Part shown: positions 24,033-35,841 of the stretch, in pieces | How positions within the stretch are numbered: position 1 is the first letter of the stretch | How the letters are laid out: each line of letters opens with the position of its first letter | Assembly (NCBI GenBank): GCA_027625915.1 | Contig: JANTQA010000023.1 | Coordinates: 19,468,001-19,532,000, forward strand | Source: Anaeramoeba flamelloides | Taxonomy: Eukaryota; Metamonada; Anaeramoebidae | Length of the DNA: 64,000 nucleotides | Direction of reading: 5' to 3' | Notes under the pieces: model-generated | Databases searched by the model: none | Seen by the model: only the letters and a program-made list of their open reading frames with translations | What the model was told of the DNA's origin: nothing | Translations under genes and position numbers: made by a program

Positions 24033-25526
24033 ATGACCAGTCTTGTACAAAACAAAGGTTCTCTCGAACAAAAAGAAACAAAAAAAGACAATAAAAAAAC
24101 AAAAGATCTGGACACAACAAATCAAACAAAAAAAAAAATAGATGATTTACAGAATGAAAACCAACATCTTCGATCCTTACTCAATAAAGCGGAACAAGAA
24201 TTAAAATTTCAAAAAGACGAGTGGATCGAAAAGGAAGTTCGAAGAAGGAATAAGGAAATGTTGGTAACGTTAGAAGAAATTGAGAATGGGTTTAAAGAGT
24301 GTGCGATTTGCAATGAGCAATTAGAGGAAGAATTAAAAATTAAAAAGCAATTAATCTCAAGCCAAGACAAGGTGTATTTGGAATTAAAAAACAAATATGA
24401 AGAATTAAAAAAAAAAAAACGGGAGAAAAACAAGCAATTAAAAAACCTGAAAAAAGAGAAAAAAAATCAAGAAAAGCACTTGCAACAAAAGATCAATACC
24501 TTCTTTGAAGAAACCCTTGAACTAAAGAAACAAATTACCAATCAAACAAAGGAACAAAAGGAAACAAACAACGAACTTGAATCTCTCGAGGAACAAAAAA
24601 AAAATTTCCAAAAGATTAGTCAAGATAAAGAGCAAGAGAACAGGAAATACAAAAGCAAATTAAAAAAAATTCAAAACACGAATCTGGAAAAAGACTCAAA
24701 AATCGAACAATTGCTAATTAAAACTAAATTTAATGAAAATGAAAAAGAGCAATTAAAAGAAGAATCAAAAATGCTAAAGCAACAAATTCAAGGACTGACG
24801 AAGGAAAAAGAAATAATTCAAAAGAATGAAAAACAATTGAGATTGGAAACCAATAAATTAAAAGCTAACGAAAAAAAATTAAATAAGAGCCTAAAAGAAA
24901 AGGAAACATCCATCGAAAAATTAACAACGGAAAAAAATAATTTGCTAAACACTAAAGTGTTAGCACAGAAATATAAAAGGAAATTAAAATTAGCCCTCAA
25001 ACAAAACACGCAATTAAATGCACAAATCGAAGATGGTATCATTGAAAGAAAAATCTCTGAAAGAAAGCATTTAGAAATAATTCGAGATCTAAGGGCGCAT
25101 TTAAGAAAAAAAACCAACCACAGATCCACATCGGGAAAACGACAAGAAAAGCATCAAGAAATGGTCCGATTTTTAAGTGAAAAGCTCCAAAATTTGGAAG
25201 ATGAAAATTTAAAAATTAAAGAAAAATTTAAAATGAACAAAAAATTTTATCATTCAAATATGAATAATAAAAGTAATAATAATAAAAGTAATCATAACCA
25301 TAATCATAATCATCACAATAATAATAGACCTTCTTCATTTGATGAAATTGAAAGAATTCAACAGCTATTGGAAGACACTCTCTTGAAAAATATCCAATAT
25401 CAAAAAAATATTGAAATACTTGGCAACGAAATAAATAAATTGATGGAAGAAAACCAAATATTAAAAAAGCAAAAAGAATTTAAACCTAAAGAAAATTATA
25501 ACAAAAAACAAAAATTGATTTTTTGA
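24033..25526 (+). CDS. Long coiled-coil protein of unknown function
   Basis: A single exon of 497 residues that starts at the first ATG of the frame and ends in TGA. Apart from a Lys/Thr-rich N-terminus, nearly the whole protein (residues about 35-400) is Glu/Lys/Gln/Leu heptad-like sequence predicting a long parallel coiled coil. Around residue 90 is an isolated CAIC pair, too little for a zinc finger. At about 410-430 the coil is broken by an Asn/His linker (NHNHNHNHHNNNRPSS). A second coiled coil follows (DEIERIQQLLEDTLLKN to the end). There is no signal peptide or membrane segment. Such proteins often serve as centrosomal, golgin-like or cytoskeletal scaffolds, but no family can be named. 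It lies alone between two long gene-free stretches. Confidence 0.85.
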   Translation: MTSLVQNKGSLEQKETKKDNKKTKDLDTTNQTKKKIDDLQNENQHLRSLLNKAEQELKFQKDEWIEKEVRRRNKEMLVTLEEIENGFKECAICNEQLEEELKIKKQLISSQDKVYLELKNKYEELKKKKREKNKQLKNLKKEKKNQEKHLQQKINTFFEETLELKKQITNQTKEQKETNNELESLEEQKKNFQKISQDKEQENRKYKSKLKKIQNTNLEKDSKIEQLLIKTKFNENEKEQLKEESKMLKQQIQGLTKEKEIIQKNEKQLRLETNKLKANEKKLNKSLKEKETSIEKLTTEKNNLLNTKVLAQKYKRKLKLALKQNTQLNAQIEDGIIERKISERKHLEIIRDLRAHLRKKTNHRSTSGKRQEKHQEMVRFLSEKLQNLEDENLKIKEKFKMNKKFYHSNMNNKSNNNKSNHNHNHNHHNNNRPSSFDEIERIQQLLEDTLLKNIQYQKNIEILGNEINKLMEENQILKKQKEFKPKENYNKKQKLIF

Positions 25527-25718
25527 ATTGAAGATCACTTTTTGAAATTTCTTCAACTTAACATGATTTTTGAACCTGGCTTATTTTATTTTTTTTTTCA
25601 AAATTTTTTTATTTCAGAAAAATAATACAAAACAAAACTTTCTCTTTTAAAAATTTTTGCGAGAGAAAATATTATGATCCTTTTAATAAATGAGTTTTTT
25701 TTTTATTTATTTTATTTT

Positions 25719-25762
25719 TTTGAAATTCTATTAATATGTTTTTGAAATTCTATTAATATGTT
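25719..25762. repeat. 22-bp tandem duplication
   Basis: The unit TTTGAAATTCTATTAATATG plus TT is present twice head to tail just downstream of the coiled-coil gene, most likely in its 3' flank. Confidence 0.9.
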
Positions 25763-26854
25763 TTTTAAACAGAATTCATCTTTTTTGAAATGTTTTGTAT
25801 GGATTGCACCACAGGTTACTTTCATTATTGTTGTGAACTGGAGCCAACTAGATACAATAATTTTATGAGTAAGAAAAACAGCCTACTAATATTTTGTTAT
25901 GATTAACTTTGATGAGAAAGAAACGATCTACAAAAACCAATATTATGATATTTGGATTGAAAAAAAAAAAAGTCTCTTATTGAATTGAAAAACAAAAGTT
26001 TAAAATATTTTTAATATAAGCTTTTTCCAGAAAGTGGGGTAAATTTATTTTAAAATATATTTATTAAATTCAAACCTTAAAATAAGCATTTAAATATACA
26101 AAACCATTAACTACCATTTTTGATTCTTGATAATAAACCAATTTTTTTTCTTAGAATTGTATTACATAAATAAAAGATATAAAATTTTCTTATCTCAATT
26201 TTATCTGAGATTTTTTTAGGTGTTAAAATTGTGTTTATTATTTTCTTTGTGGTTGAGAAAAACATTTTCATAACTTTTTTAACCTCAAAAAATCTTCCAA
26301 GATAATTGATAACATATAACTACATTTTATTATTTAAAATACCATTTGAACTCTTGTCTTATTATGCATTTCTAGTTTTTATTGAAATTTGCTCTGTTTG
26401 CATTTCTTAAATAAAATGCTTCTTTCTCCTATTTTTTGGAAAACTTTGAATCAAATTTGTTTGAAATAAAATCAATAACCATTTATCCAATTAGTATTAA
26501 AATTCTTCTTAATTTTACATTGTCAATTTAGAAGAGAAGATCATGGAAAAATTCATTGAAAAAAAAAATTAAAAAAAACCAATTTTTCACTTTTTACTAA
26601 CAAAATTTATAATAAACAGAATTGGATAATAAAAGATATTTCAGCAAAAAAACACTATTCAAGATAATTAACAATTTAAGTCGGAAAATCCAATTTTTCT
26701 ATTATAATTATTTTCAAATTTAATAATAAAAAATTTGAATTTTTTTTTTCACTGTTAAGAGGTTATAATCATAGATTTTGAAAGTATTTTAAATTTAATA
26801 AATATCTATTCAATGAATAGTCAACTATCTTGACTATTAAAGAATTAAAATTTG

Positions 26855-27360
26855 TTTCAGTCAAAGGTACACCGCATTTTTTTCATATATGAATTATTTT
26901 TTATAATTGATCTATGAAGAACAAATTAGAATTACTAAGTCTAATACAGATCCAAGAATATTCGATACCCGTACGAAATAAAACTAAATAAATCAATAGA
27001 TTTTTTAAAAATAAAAAACCCTAATTCTTTGGTACCCTCATTGAGATATATAATATTATTCATTTTGATCTTCAATTTAAGATCAAATAGAATGCCCAAT
27101 ATCAATAAATTATAATTCCCTACAATCAGTTTTACGGTTTCAGTAACCTTAGAATACCAAAATTTTACCTAGTGTAGATATCGATCTTGCAATAAAAATA
27201 AAATTACAAATTAATTAAGTTATCAATAAAAATTAAAAAAAATATGAGAAAAAATGATTTCAATTTTGGAATTCCAAAATCAATTCTTCTTCTAATATCC
27301 ACACAAAAAAATTTAGAAAAATGTAATTTACTTCCTAAAACTTGGCACCTTTGACTGAAA
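26855..27360. mobile_element. Inverted-end element (506 bp)
   Basis: It begins TTTCAGTCAAAGGTACACC and ends with the reverse complement GGCACCTTTGACTGAAA. It shares the end motif TTTCAGTCAAAGG with 3913-4599 and 30678. No ORF is present. The ends are short (about 13-15 bp), so the boundaries are less certain than for the MITEs. Confidence 0.6.
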
Positions 27361-27461
27361 AATGGTTTATTTATTGATTTAAATTGAAAAAAATATTTTT
27401 TTTTGATTTTTCCTTCGTTTTTTTTTAATTTTTAAAAAAACACCACTTTTTTATTTTCCAG

Positions 27462-27520
27462 AATTTACAAGAATTGAGTAAAATCTTTGATTTTTCTCTA
27501 TCCTCCTGAATTCTGGAAAA
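27462..27520. repeat. Hairpin motif (TTTTCCAGAATT...AATTCTGGAAAA)
   Basis: TTTTCCAGAATTTACAAG and a downstream CTGAATTCTGGAAAA form a stem around AAATCTTTGATTTTT. Similar palindromes lie at about 13645-13735, 49345-49402 and 56160-56230, so this is a recurrent dispersed hairpin. Confidence 0.55.
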
Positions 27521-28595
27521 CCCAGGCAATTGAATGACACTGAAAATAATTAAAATCAGGAATTTTATTATCTATTTCGGTTTTATTAGATGAGTACAAC
27601 AGTACCAAATTATTATTTATTATACACCAAAGTATTTATCTGCAACCAAATAAAACTAAAATTCACACATCAATTTATTTGGAATTTTTTAACCAATGAA
27701 AAGTACCCTTTTTTCCTATCTAGAAATTTTTAAAAAAGTTGGTTATACTATTAACAATTAATACAATTTCCCATGAATTTGAAGTTCTGGAATTTTGATT
27801 ATATTGTGGATAAATTTTATTCATTAAGATGAAATGTTAACTAAAGTATTAGTTTTGTCTAACTTGTTTTTTTTTAATTTTATTTTTTTAGGTTAGTGGA
27901 GATCCACTATAAAAATTTCATTTTTTTGAAATGTGAAAAAAATATCAAACTTTTTTGATATATCCTTATAATTCGTAATTAACGTGGAGTTTATTCCATC
28001 AATTTAAGTATAAATTAAAGAAAACTGAGATTTAATAGATTGTTCGGAAGTTGAAGGTGTATGATTATTTTCCTTTTATCTTAAATATGAGAAAAAAATT
28101 CAACAATAATATAATTTAGAACAAAAAAAAATTTCAAAAATTTCAAAAATTATGTTTTAAATGTAAAGAAAAGTTCGATATAATCTATAACCCATCCAAA
28201 AATAATTATTTTTCATATTTATCAATGGTTTTTTATATAGAAAACAAATAATTGATTTTATTAATTATCAGAAATTACATCAGGTTGGTTTCCAATACTA
28301 ATCCCAATTGCAAAATAGCATTACTTGCCAGGCTACCCATAATTTAGATTACACTTTTTGGTATGATATTAATCAGAGATGAATCAAAACAACCATGATT
28401 TGAACCCTTAAATATTTTTACATCTATAATTTATACAATGATACCCCCTTCAACTTTAATGTAATTTCTATAAAGGAACAACTTAAAAATTTAATATAGT
28501 AAATTTCAAAAAAAAAAAAATAAAAAGTTAAATTTAATAAAAAAGTAAAATAATTGGTATTTTGTAACTTCTTTACATAATTACTTGTGTTATTT

Positions 28596-28598
<3 letters not shown>

Positions 28599-28644
<46 letters not shown>
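28599..28644. repeat. Compound (CA)n(TA)n microsatellite
   Basis: About thirteen CA units run directly into about nine TA units in non-coding DNA. Another AT/CA compound tract lies at 30616-30669. Confidence 0.95.
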
Positions 28645-30056
28645 TTAATGAAAAAAATTGATACTAATTTTGAATGAATAAAAAATTTTAAAAGTATTAA
28701 AAAGCAAAATTCTTAGAGTTAAACTAGAATTTTTGAAAATTATAACTAAATTCATAAAATTAATACAAATGATGGAAAATTTCATAATATTTTTAGATGA
28801 TTTCAAAAAGGAAATAAAAAAAAAGAAAAAAAGAGTATGAATAAAAAAATCTTGTAAAATTTCCTTTGCAATTATTCAAGGAAATTCCGATCTTTAATTA
28901 ATATACCCAATAGTTATATATATTATACAAATGAAATATAACTGTAATTTTTCACCTTTTTACTTATAATTAAAGGACGATAAAAATATTATCTAAAATT
29001 CAAATTGTTTCAAATACATAATATAAATATGAAAGAGATATAAATGATTGAAAAAAATAAATGAAAACAAATTAAATTAAAAACTATAAGTCAAAAATAA
29101 TCAATTTTTAAGTGGTTTTTGTCATTTTTTTCTCTATCATTCTAATATATTGTAATTGGATCGAAATAGTATCATTGGGATATTGGTTTAAATACCTCTA
29201 AAAAATCAATTATAAATCTTATTACACAATAAATTATTATATTTTTTACGAATGATCAGTATTAAAAATTTTCATTTTGGATTTTTTTTTAATTCTTTTT
29301 CCAAATCTAAAAATGAAACCCCAAATAATAGTATTCTAGTATTTAATAATTCAATTTAGATCCCCCAAAAGTAACTATTTTATATATTTTTTTTGATTTC
29401 AAAAATTAACTCGTTAATCATAAAAACTCAAAAACTGATTATTTTTGTTACCTTTTTTTAAATTTAATTTATAATCAATACATTTCCAATATTAGAGAAA
29501 TAATTCGTCAAGAAAATCTATAGGCTAAGTATTTAATTTTTAAAAAAGAATTTTTTATTGCCAATAATCTAGTTTTCACCACAAATTTAAGATTGATATT
29601 TTACAACTTTGCGGGTTTGAATTTTGATAACAAGTTTAAATTTGTGGTGAAATACATATTATTATTCTGAAATTGTTGGGTTTTTTTACCAATCTAAGGA
29701 TAATTTATAATTGATGAGTTCAACAACTATCACTGCTTTCCTATTCTGTTTTTAGAGACATTTGAACCATGAAAGACTAATGTTATTTAAACCTAATAAT
29801 AACATATTTTGGTTTTAGGCTTCTACAAGGTAAACACGAATACCTTAAAAAATAGAAATTATTATTTCAAGTTTCTAAAATATTTTATTTTTAAATATGA
29901 AATTTAGGATTCTTTAACGATTTATATTAGGTTACTTCAATTAAAATCCGTTTTCAAATATTTTATTTTGTTACCCCACTGGGGTTATTTTCAATCTATC
30001 TATCTCTTTCCATTAGAATTTTTTATCCCTTTTTGTATCAGTTCTTTTCCTCAATA

Positions 30057-30550
30057 AACCCCATTCAAAAAATTTGGACACACCCAAAATTAAAAATAGG
30101 CCAAAAAATTTCTAATTTATTGTATTTTTTTTTCTAAAGTGAACATTAAATTAAGTTTAAATTATCTAGTATTAATTTTCATATTGGTAATTATTTTTAC
30201 CCAAATAAAAGAAAAAAAATAAAAACTCTAAAAAAAAAGTTTGTGTGTACAAATTGATGAAACAAGTGGAAATATAAAAAAATTTTTCAATTTGTTGGAA
30301 TTTCACCAACAATTATTGATCAATCAAATATTAGAAACTACCAACTAATTGTATGTGGGTTTTATGATTAACCAACTGTATTTTAACTTGATATCACCTA
30401 TTAAAAAAATTTTCAGATCTGAACGAAACGTTATAACTTTAAAAACAAAAAATAAAGATAAAAACAAAATAGAAAAGAGAAAAAATGATAAAATAGTTTA
30501 TAAATTAAAAATTATTAACATAATAAATGGACAATTTAGTATTCTTATTC
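30057..30550 (+). mobile_element. Decayed MITE, relative of 54378-54910
   Basis: After TA (30055-30056) the left end AACCCCATTCAAAAAATTTGG continues into ACACACCCAAAAT, nearly as in the copy at 54378. Internal segments also match (ACCCAAATAAAAGAAAAAAA; TTTCACCAACAATT.TTGATC; CCAACTAATTGTATGTG against CCAATTGTATGTG). The right terminal repeat is not recognisable, so the end coordinate is approximate. Confidence 0.65.
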
Positions 30551-30612
30551 TTTCAATTTTTTAAACTATGTTCTAATGTTTGGATTTCTGTTTATAAATA
30601 CACATACATCCA

Positions 30613-30615
<3 letters not shown>

Positions 30616-30649
<34 letters not shown>

Positions 30650-30669
30650 ACACACACACATACACACAC
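30616..30669. repeat. Compound (AT)n / (CA)n microsatellite
   Basis: About sixteen AT units, a short TCTA junction, then about nine CA units. Confidence 0.9.
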
Positions 30670-30677
30670 AAACAAAT

Positions 30678-31257
30678 TTTCAGTCAAAGGTAGCCCAGTT
30701 TTATTGAAGAAATAGAACAATTTTTTATAATTTTAATCTAGTATTCTCTTCTAAAAATAATTTTTTCATTACTAGACCAATATCATTTTCTCTCATTTAG
30801 TAAATTTTTTTTTGTTTGTTTTTTGATTATTGCAATTTTTTTTCTTGTCTTTTTCTTTTTCTTTTTAATTTTCTTCTTTCTTTCTTTTTTTTTTTCTGAT
30901 AAAAAAAAAATAAAAAAAAACAAAATTATCAAAACTTCAACTTAACTTATAGAAAAATTAGTCAGTTAAATTTCTTTAAAAAATGAAGACACTTACTGTT
31001 AAAGAAATTTATCATCAACAATTTTAATTTCCCAAAGTAAATAAGTAAAATTTGTATGAGACAATTCAATTAAAGTGGTACAAAATTATTTTTAAAATTT
31101 TATTTTTTTCAAAAATAATTTTTTGTTCAGGTATTCCTTTTATGAATATCGGTTTTTATTAGAATTTAATTATTTCTCTTATTTGAAAAAAAAATAGATG
31201 TTGGTTGATTCTTAAAAAATGAATTTTTAATTTTTACTGCCCCCCTTTGAGTGGAAT
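30678..31257 (+). mobile_element. Inverted-end element, diverged right end
   Basis: The left end TTTCAGTCAAAGGTAGCCC matches the 3913 and 26855 elements. The right boundary CCCCCCTTTGAGTGGAAT is a degraded version of the expected CCTTTGACTGAAA. The second half resembles about 2160-2757, and part of it resembles 18250-18720. No coding content is visible. Confidence 0.5.
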
Positions 31258-32682
31258 TTGGTTACTATATATATATATAGTTCTCCAAAAACAATTTTAT
31301 AAATTATATGTTATAATGTTTCATTTAATCTCGTTTAATATTATGAATTTTAGGCCATTATTTCTATTGATTGTTAACCTGAAAACTTTTTTTTAATTAA
31401 AAGGGAAATCAATTGCCTCTATTTTTTCCTTTTTATTTAAGAATGTATTTGAAAAAATATTGCCTTTAAGAAAAATTAGCAAGTTTACTTATTGTGGGTT
31501 TCTTGATACCCTCAGATTTTTTCAGACTATCCTTACAATAAAAAAAAAAAACACCGCTTCTATGTAGGTGGTAATATTTTTCTCATAATAACAATGTTTT
31601 TTCCACTACTGTCAAAATATTTTGACAAAAATCATGATTTGTTTTTCTTTTCAATCGTTCCTACTGTCAAAAAAAATTGAAAGAAAAATTACTAATATTT
31701 GTGAGTCGAAGAAAAAATAGGGTTGGTGTGTAACAGATAATCTTCTCTTTTAAAATAAAATCAATCAACAAAATCTTTATTTCAAAAGATCTCAAAAAGA
31801 TTGTATCTTTTTTTTTTGTTATTTCGGTTTTTTTCATTGATATCCTGACATTTTTCTTTTATTTCTTATTTTTATCTACCTTTGAAACTTATTAAATATT
31901 TTCCTTTGTTTTTTTCTTTTTTAGTCAGCTGGATACTTGTGATTATATTTTTTTTATTATTTTGATTTTTTTTCTTGGGATAGTAAGAATTTTTTTGATT
32001 ATTTATATATTTTTTGATATTCTGAGATTTTAGTTGTTTTATTAATTATATTTTTTATTTAGAGATTAAACTAAATATTTTTTTTTTAGTGTTTCACATC
32101 CTTTTATTAACATTTCTTTTGAATTATTTAATTCAAAGCAAAGAGCTACTCAGAGTATCATTTTTAGTGGCACCCTTCTTTATGTCTGAAGTCAATCTAA
32201 GTAAGTTACTAAAACCTTAAATTGAGAACTAAAAATTTTTTAATGTTATTCAGAGTTAGATGTCAATACAATTTTGTGAAAAAGGTAGAAAAAGAAAGAA
32301 ATGTAACATTGAATTATTAACAAAAAACACTGTTTAAAAAACTGTTATTCTAAGACACATAATTATGATACTCTTTTAATTCTAAATTTCTTAAAACAGT
32401 TTGGTTAAACTGAGATTCCCTAAAAGACTGTAACGAATTTAAAAACTAGTTCATAACATAAAAATAAAATTAATTTGTTTTCCATTCTTGATAGGCTTTG
32501 GGTTTGTTTTGATTTTAAATTTTAAAAAAAACTATTGAAAGCATAGTCAATGAAAAATGAGGGAAATTGTGTGAATTCTCTATTGACACTTATGGGGTTA
32601 AAAGAAAAACAAACAATACTGAATTAATCGAGATCATTTTTGTTCAAAACTGTTTTTGCCTTTTTGCTCGGCTTTTTTAAAA

Positions 32683-35600
32683 ATGAGCAAATCAAATGAA
32701 CGAAAAAAAAGGATAACAAAATACGGAGTTCGGCCAAGATCGGTCCGTAACACATTTAACCCAAAGAAAATTAAAAACGAAGAGAAAAGAAATTTTCTCC
32801 TTCAAGAAGAATATGGAAGTTTTTTCATCGAAGAAAGAACTCGTTTACATCCTTATGTGAACCCAATCCTCAGAGTAGCAATGACGAAGCCACAAAAAAG
32901 GAAAAAACCAAATTGGAACATCACCAAATTCGAAAGGCTTATCTTAGAAATCTTAGCGACAAGCAAAAAACAGTCAGAGACGACAAAAAACAAAAAAATT
33001 TTTGCGAGATCTGTCAATAAGAAAACGAAAAAAGTCCTTTCATCTCAATGGAAAACAGTAAGAGAAAAAGACGAGAAAAAAAGATTGAGTTTGGAACTAG
33101 TGTCTTCTTCTGAGTCAGAGCTTGATCCAATTTTTGATCTTGTTCACCGAGCACAAACAACAAAAAAAAAAAATTTGAACCAAACAAAAATAAAACCAGA
33201 GAAAAAGGAAAAGAAAGGGAAAGTATTTAAAGAAGACCAACAACTTCAAATAACTGAAAAAAATGCAAAAGAACAAAAAAAAGAACAAGTCAAAGATAAA
33301 GATAAAGATAAAGATGATTTAAAAGATAAAGATCAAGAGAAAAAAAAAGAGAAAAAAAAAGAGAAAGAAATTAAAATGGAAAAGAAAGTAAAAACAGAAA
33401 TAAAAAAAAAAATAAAAAAAAACCAAAACACCCCAAAACTTGCAATTTCTCCAAAACTCCAAAAGACAATCCAAACAAAAAACGAACAGCACTTAGAGAA
33501 ACAAGTAAAAGAGGAAACTAAACCCAAACAAGGCAGAAGCTACAATGAAAACAAATCCCCAAACAAGAACAAAAGCGAAAACTTACAACAAAACAAACCA
33601 AACCATTTACAAAATAAACAACAAAGCACAAACACTCAAAATAATAAAAGAAAAAAAACAGTCAATTCGAGAATTTCCTTTTGGGAGGATTCATTAAAAA
33701 ACAAAAAACCTCAAGAGGCAAACAAAAGCAATAAAAAACCAATCACTTTAGAATCATTAATTAAGGTTGATCAGAGAGAATTGTCACCAAAAAGTAAAAG
33801 AAGAAATCAATTAAATCAAAAAGATCACAAGGATCTCAAAAAAGAAGATCGAACAATTTCCAACAAGCCACAAGAAAAGGATAACAACAATGACAAAAAT
33901 AAAGATAAAGTTAAAAACAAAGAAGAAAAAAAGGATGAAATCAAAAAAGATTTAAAATTAAAGGATGACAATAAAGATAAATTAAATAAGGATCAAATAC
34001 AAAAAGATAAAGATAATTTAAAAGAAAAATCAAAGGATGAAGATAAAGATAAAGACAATTTAAAAGATAAAGATCAAAAGAAAGAGGAAAAAAAGGATGA
34101 AATCAAAAAAGATTCAAAATTAAAGGCTGATAATAAAAATAACCTAATAAAAGAAACAACAACCAAACCAAAAGAAAAAGCGAATTTAAAAGTAAAATCA
34201 AAAAACGAAGACGAAAATAAAAATCAAAATAAACACCATTCTAAAGAAGAAAAGAAGGATGAAATCAAAAAAGATTTAAAATTAAAGGATGACAATAAAG
34301 ATAAATTAAATAAGGATCAAATACAAAAAGATCAAGACGATTTAAAAGAAAAATCAAAGGATGAAGATAAAGATAAAGACAATTTAAAAGATAAAGATCA
34401 AAAGAAAGAGGAAAAAAAGGATGAAATCAAAAAAGATTCAAAATTAAAGGCTGATAATAAAAATAACCTAATAAAAGAAACAACAACCAAACCAAAAGAA
34501 AAAGCGAATTTAAAAGTAAAATCAAAAAACGAAGACAAAAACAAAGACGAAAATAAAGATCAAAAGAAAGAGGAAAAAAAGGATGAAATCAAAAAAGATT
34601 CAAAATTAAAGGACGAAAATAAAGATAAATTGAAAAAGGATCAAATACAAAAAGACCAAGATAAAGATATAAAAGAAAAAGATAAAGATTCAGAATCCAA
34701 AGATAAAAAAGAAAAAGATAAAAAAAAAGATAAAAAAGATAAAAAAAATAAAGATAAAAAAAAAAAGGATCAAAAAAAAAAGGATAAAAAGAAAGACAAA
34801 AAAGAAGAAAAGAATAAAACCAAAAAAGATTTAGAATTAAAAGATAAGGAAGAGGAAGTTTATAAAAAAGAATTAGATAAAAAACAAAAAGATAAAGATG
34901 ATTTAAAAGACAAAGGCAAAGAAAAACATAAAAAAGAAAAAGACAAAGACGACTTCAAAGATAAAAAAGATAAAAAAGATAAAAAAGAAAAAGATAAAAA
35001 GAAAGATAAAAAGAAAGATAAAAAAAAAAAAGAAGAAAAGAATAAAGCCAAAAATGATTTAAAATTAAAAGATAATGAAGAGGAAGTATTCAAAAAAGAA
35101 CAAGATAAAAAACTAAAAGATAAAGACGATTTAAATGAAAAAGATAAAAATAAAGATAAAAAAAGAGAAAGACAAAGACGAATTTAAAGATAAAGATAAA
35201 AAAAAAGATAAAAAAGATAAAAAAGAAAAAGATAAAAAAAAAACGAAAAAAAAAAAAGATAAAAAGAATAAAGCCAAAAAAGATTTAGAATTAAAAGATA
35301 ATGAAAAGGAAGTCTATAAAAAAGAATCAGATAAAAAACAAAAAGATAAAGATGATTTAAAAGATAAAGAGGAAGTCTATAAAAAAGAACAAGATAAAGA
35401 TGATTTAAAAGATAAAGAAAAAGATAAAGATGATTTAAAAGATAAAGACAAAGATAAAGAAAAAAAAGAAAAGGATAAAAAGATGGATAAAAAAAAAACG
35501 AAAAAAAAAAAAGATAAAAAAAATAAAAAGAATAAAACCAAAAACGATTTAGAATTAAAAGATAATCAAGAGGAAGTCTATAAAAAAGAACAAGATAATG

Positions 35601-35768
35601 AACAAAAAGATAAAGGTGATTTAAAAGATAAAGATGATTTAAATGACAAAGATAAAGATAAAAATAAAGATAAAAAAGAAAAAGATAAAAATGAATCAAA
35701 AGATAAAAAAGATAAAAAAGAAAAAGATAAAGATGACTTCAAAGATAAAAAAGATAAAAAAGAAAAAG

Positions 35769-35841
<73 letters not shown>

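Larger units (their letters stand above)
25527..32682. other. 7.2 kb gene-free region
   Basis: No coding sequence is supported. Contents include a 22-bp tandem duplication (25719-25762), a dispersed repeat (26018-26232, copy of 14115-14320), inverted-end elements (26855-27360; about 30678-31257), microsatellites (28599-28644; 30616-30669), a perfect 17-bp inverted repeat (29574-29590 with 29636-29652) and a decayed MITE (30057 to about 30550). The final 1.3 kb is T-rich and presumably includes the promoter of the villin-like gene. Confidence 0.7.

Noticed and set aside
32656-32682. Start of the villin-like gene at 32656
   Set aside because: The codon there is TTG. The first ATG in frame is at 32683.
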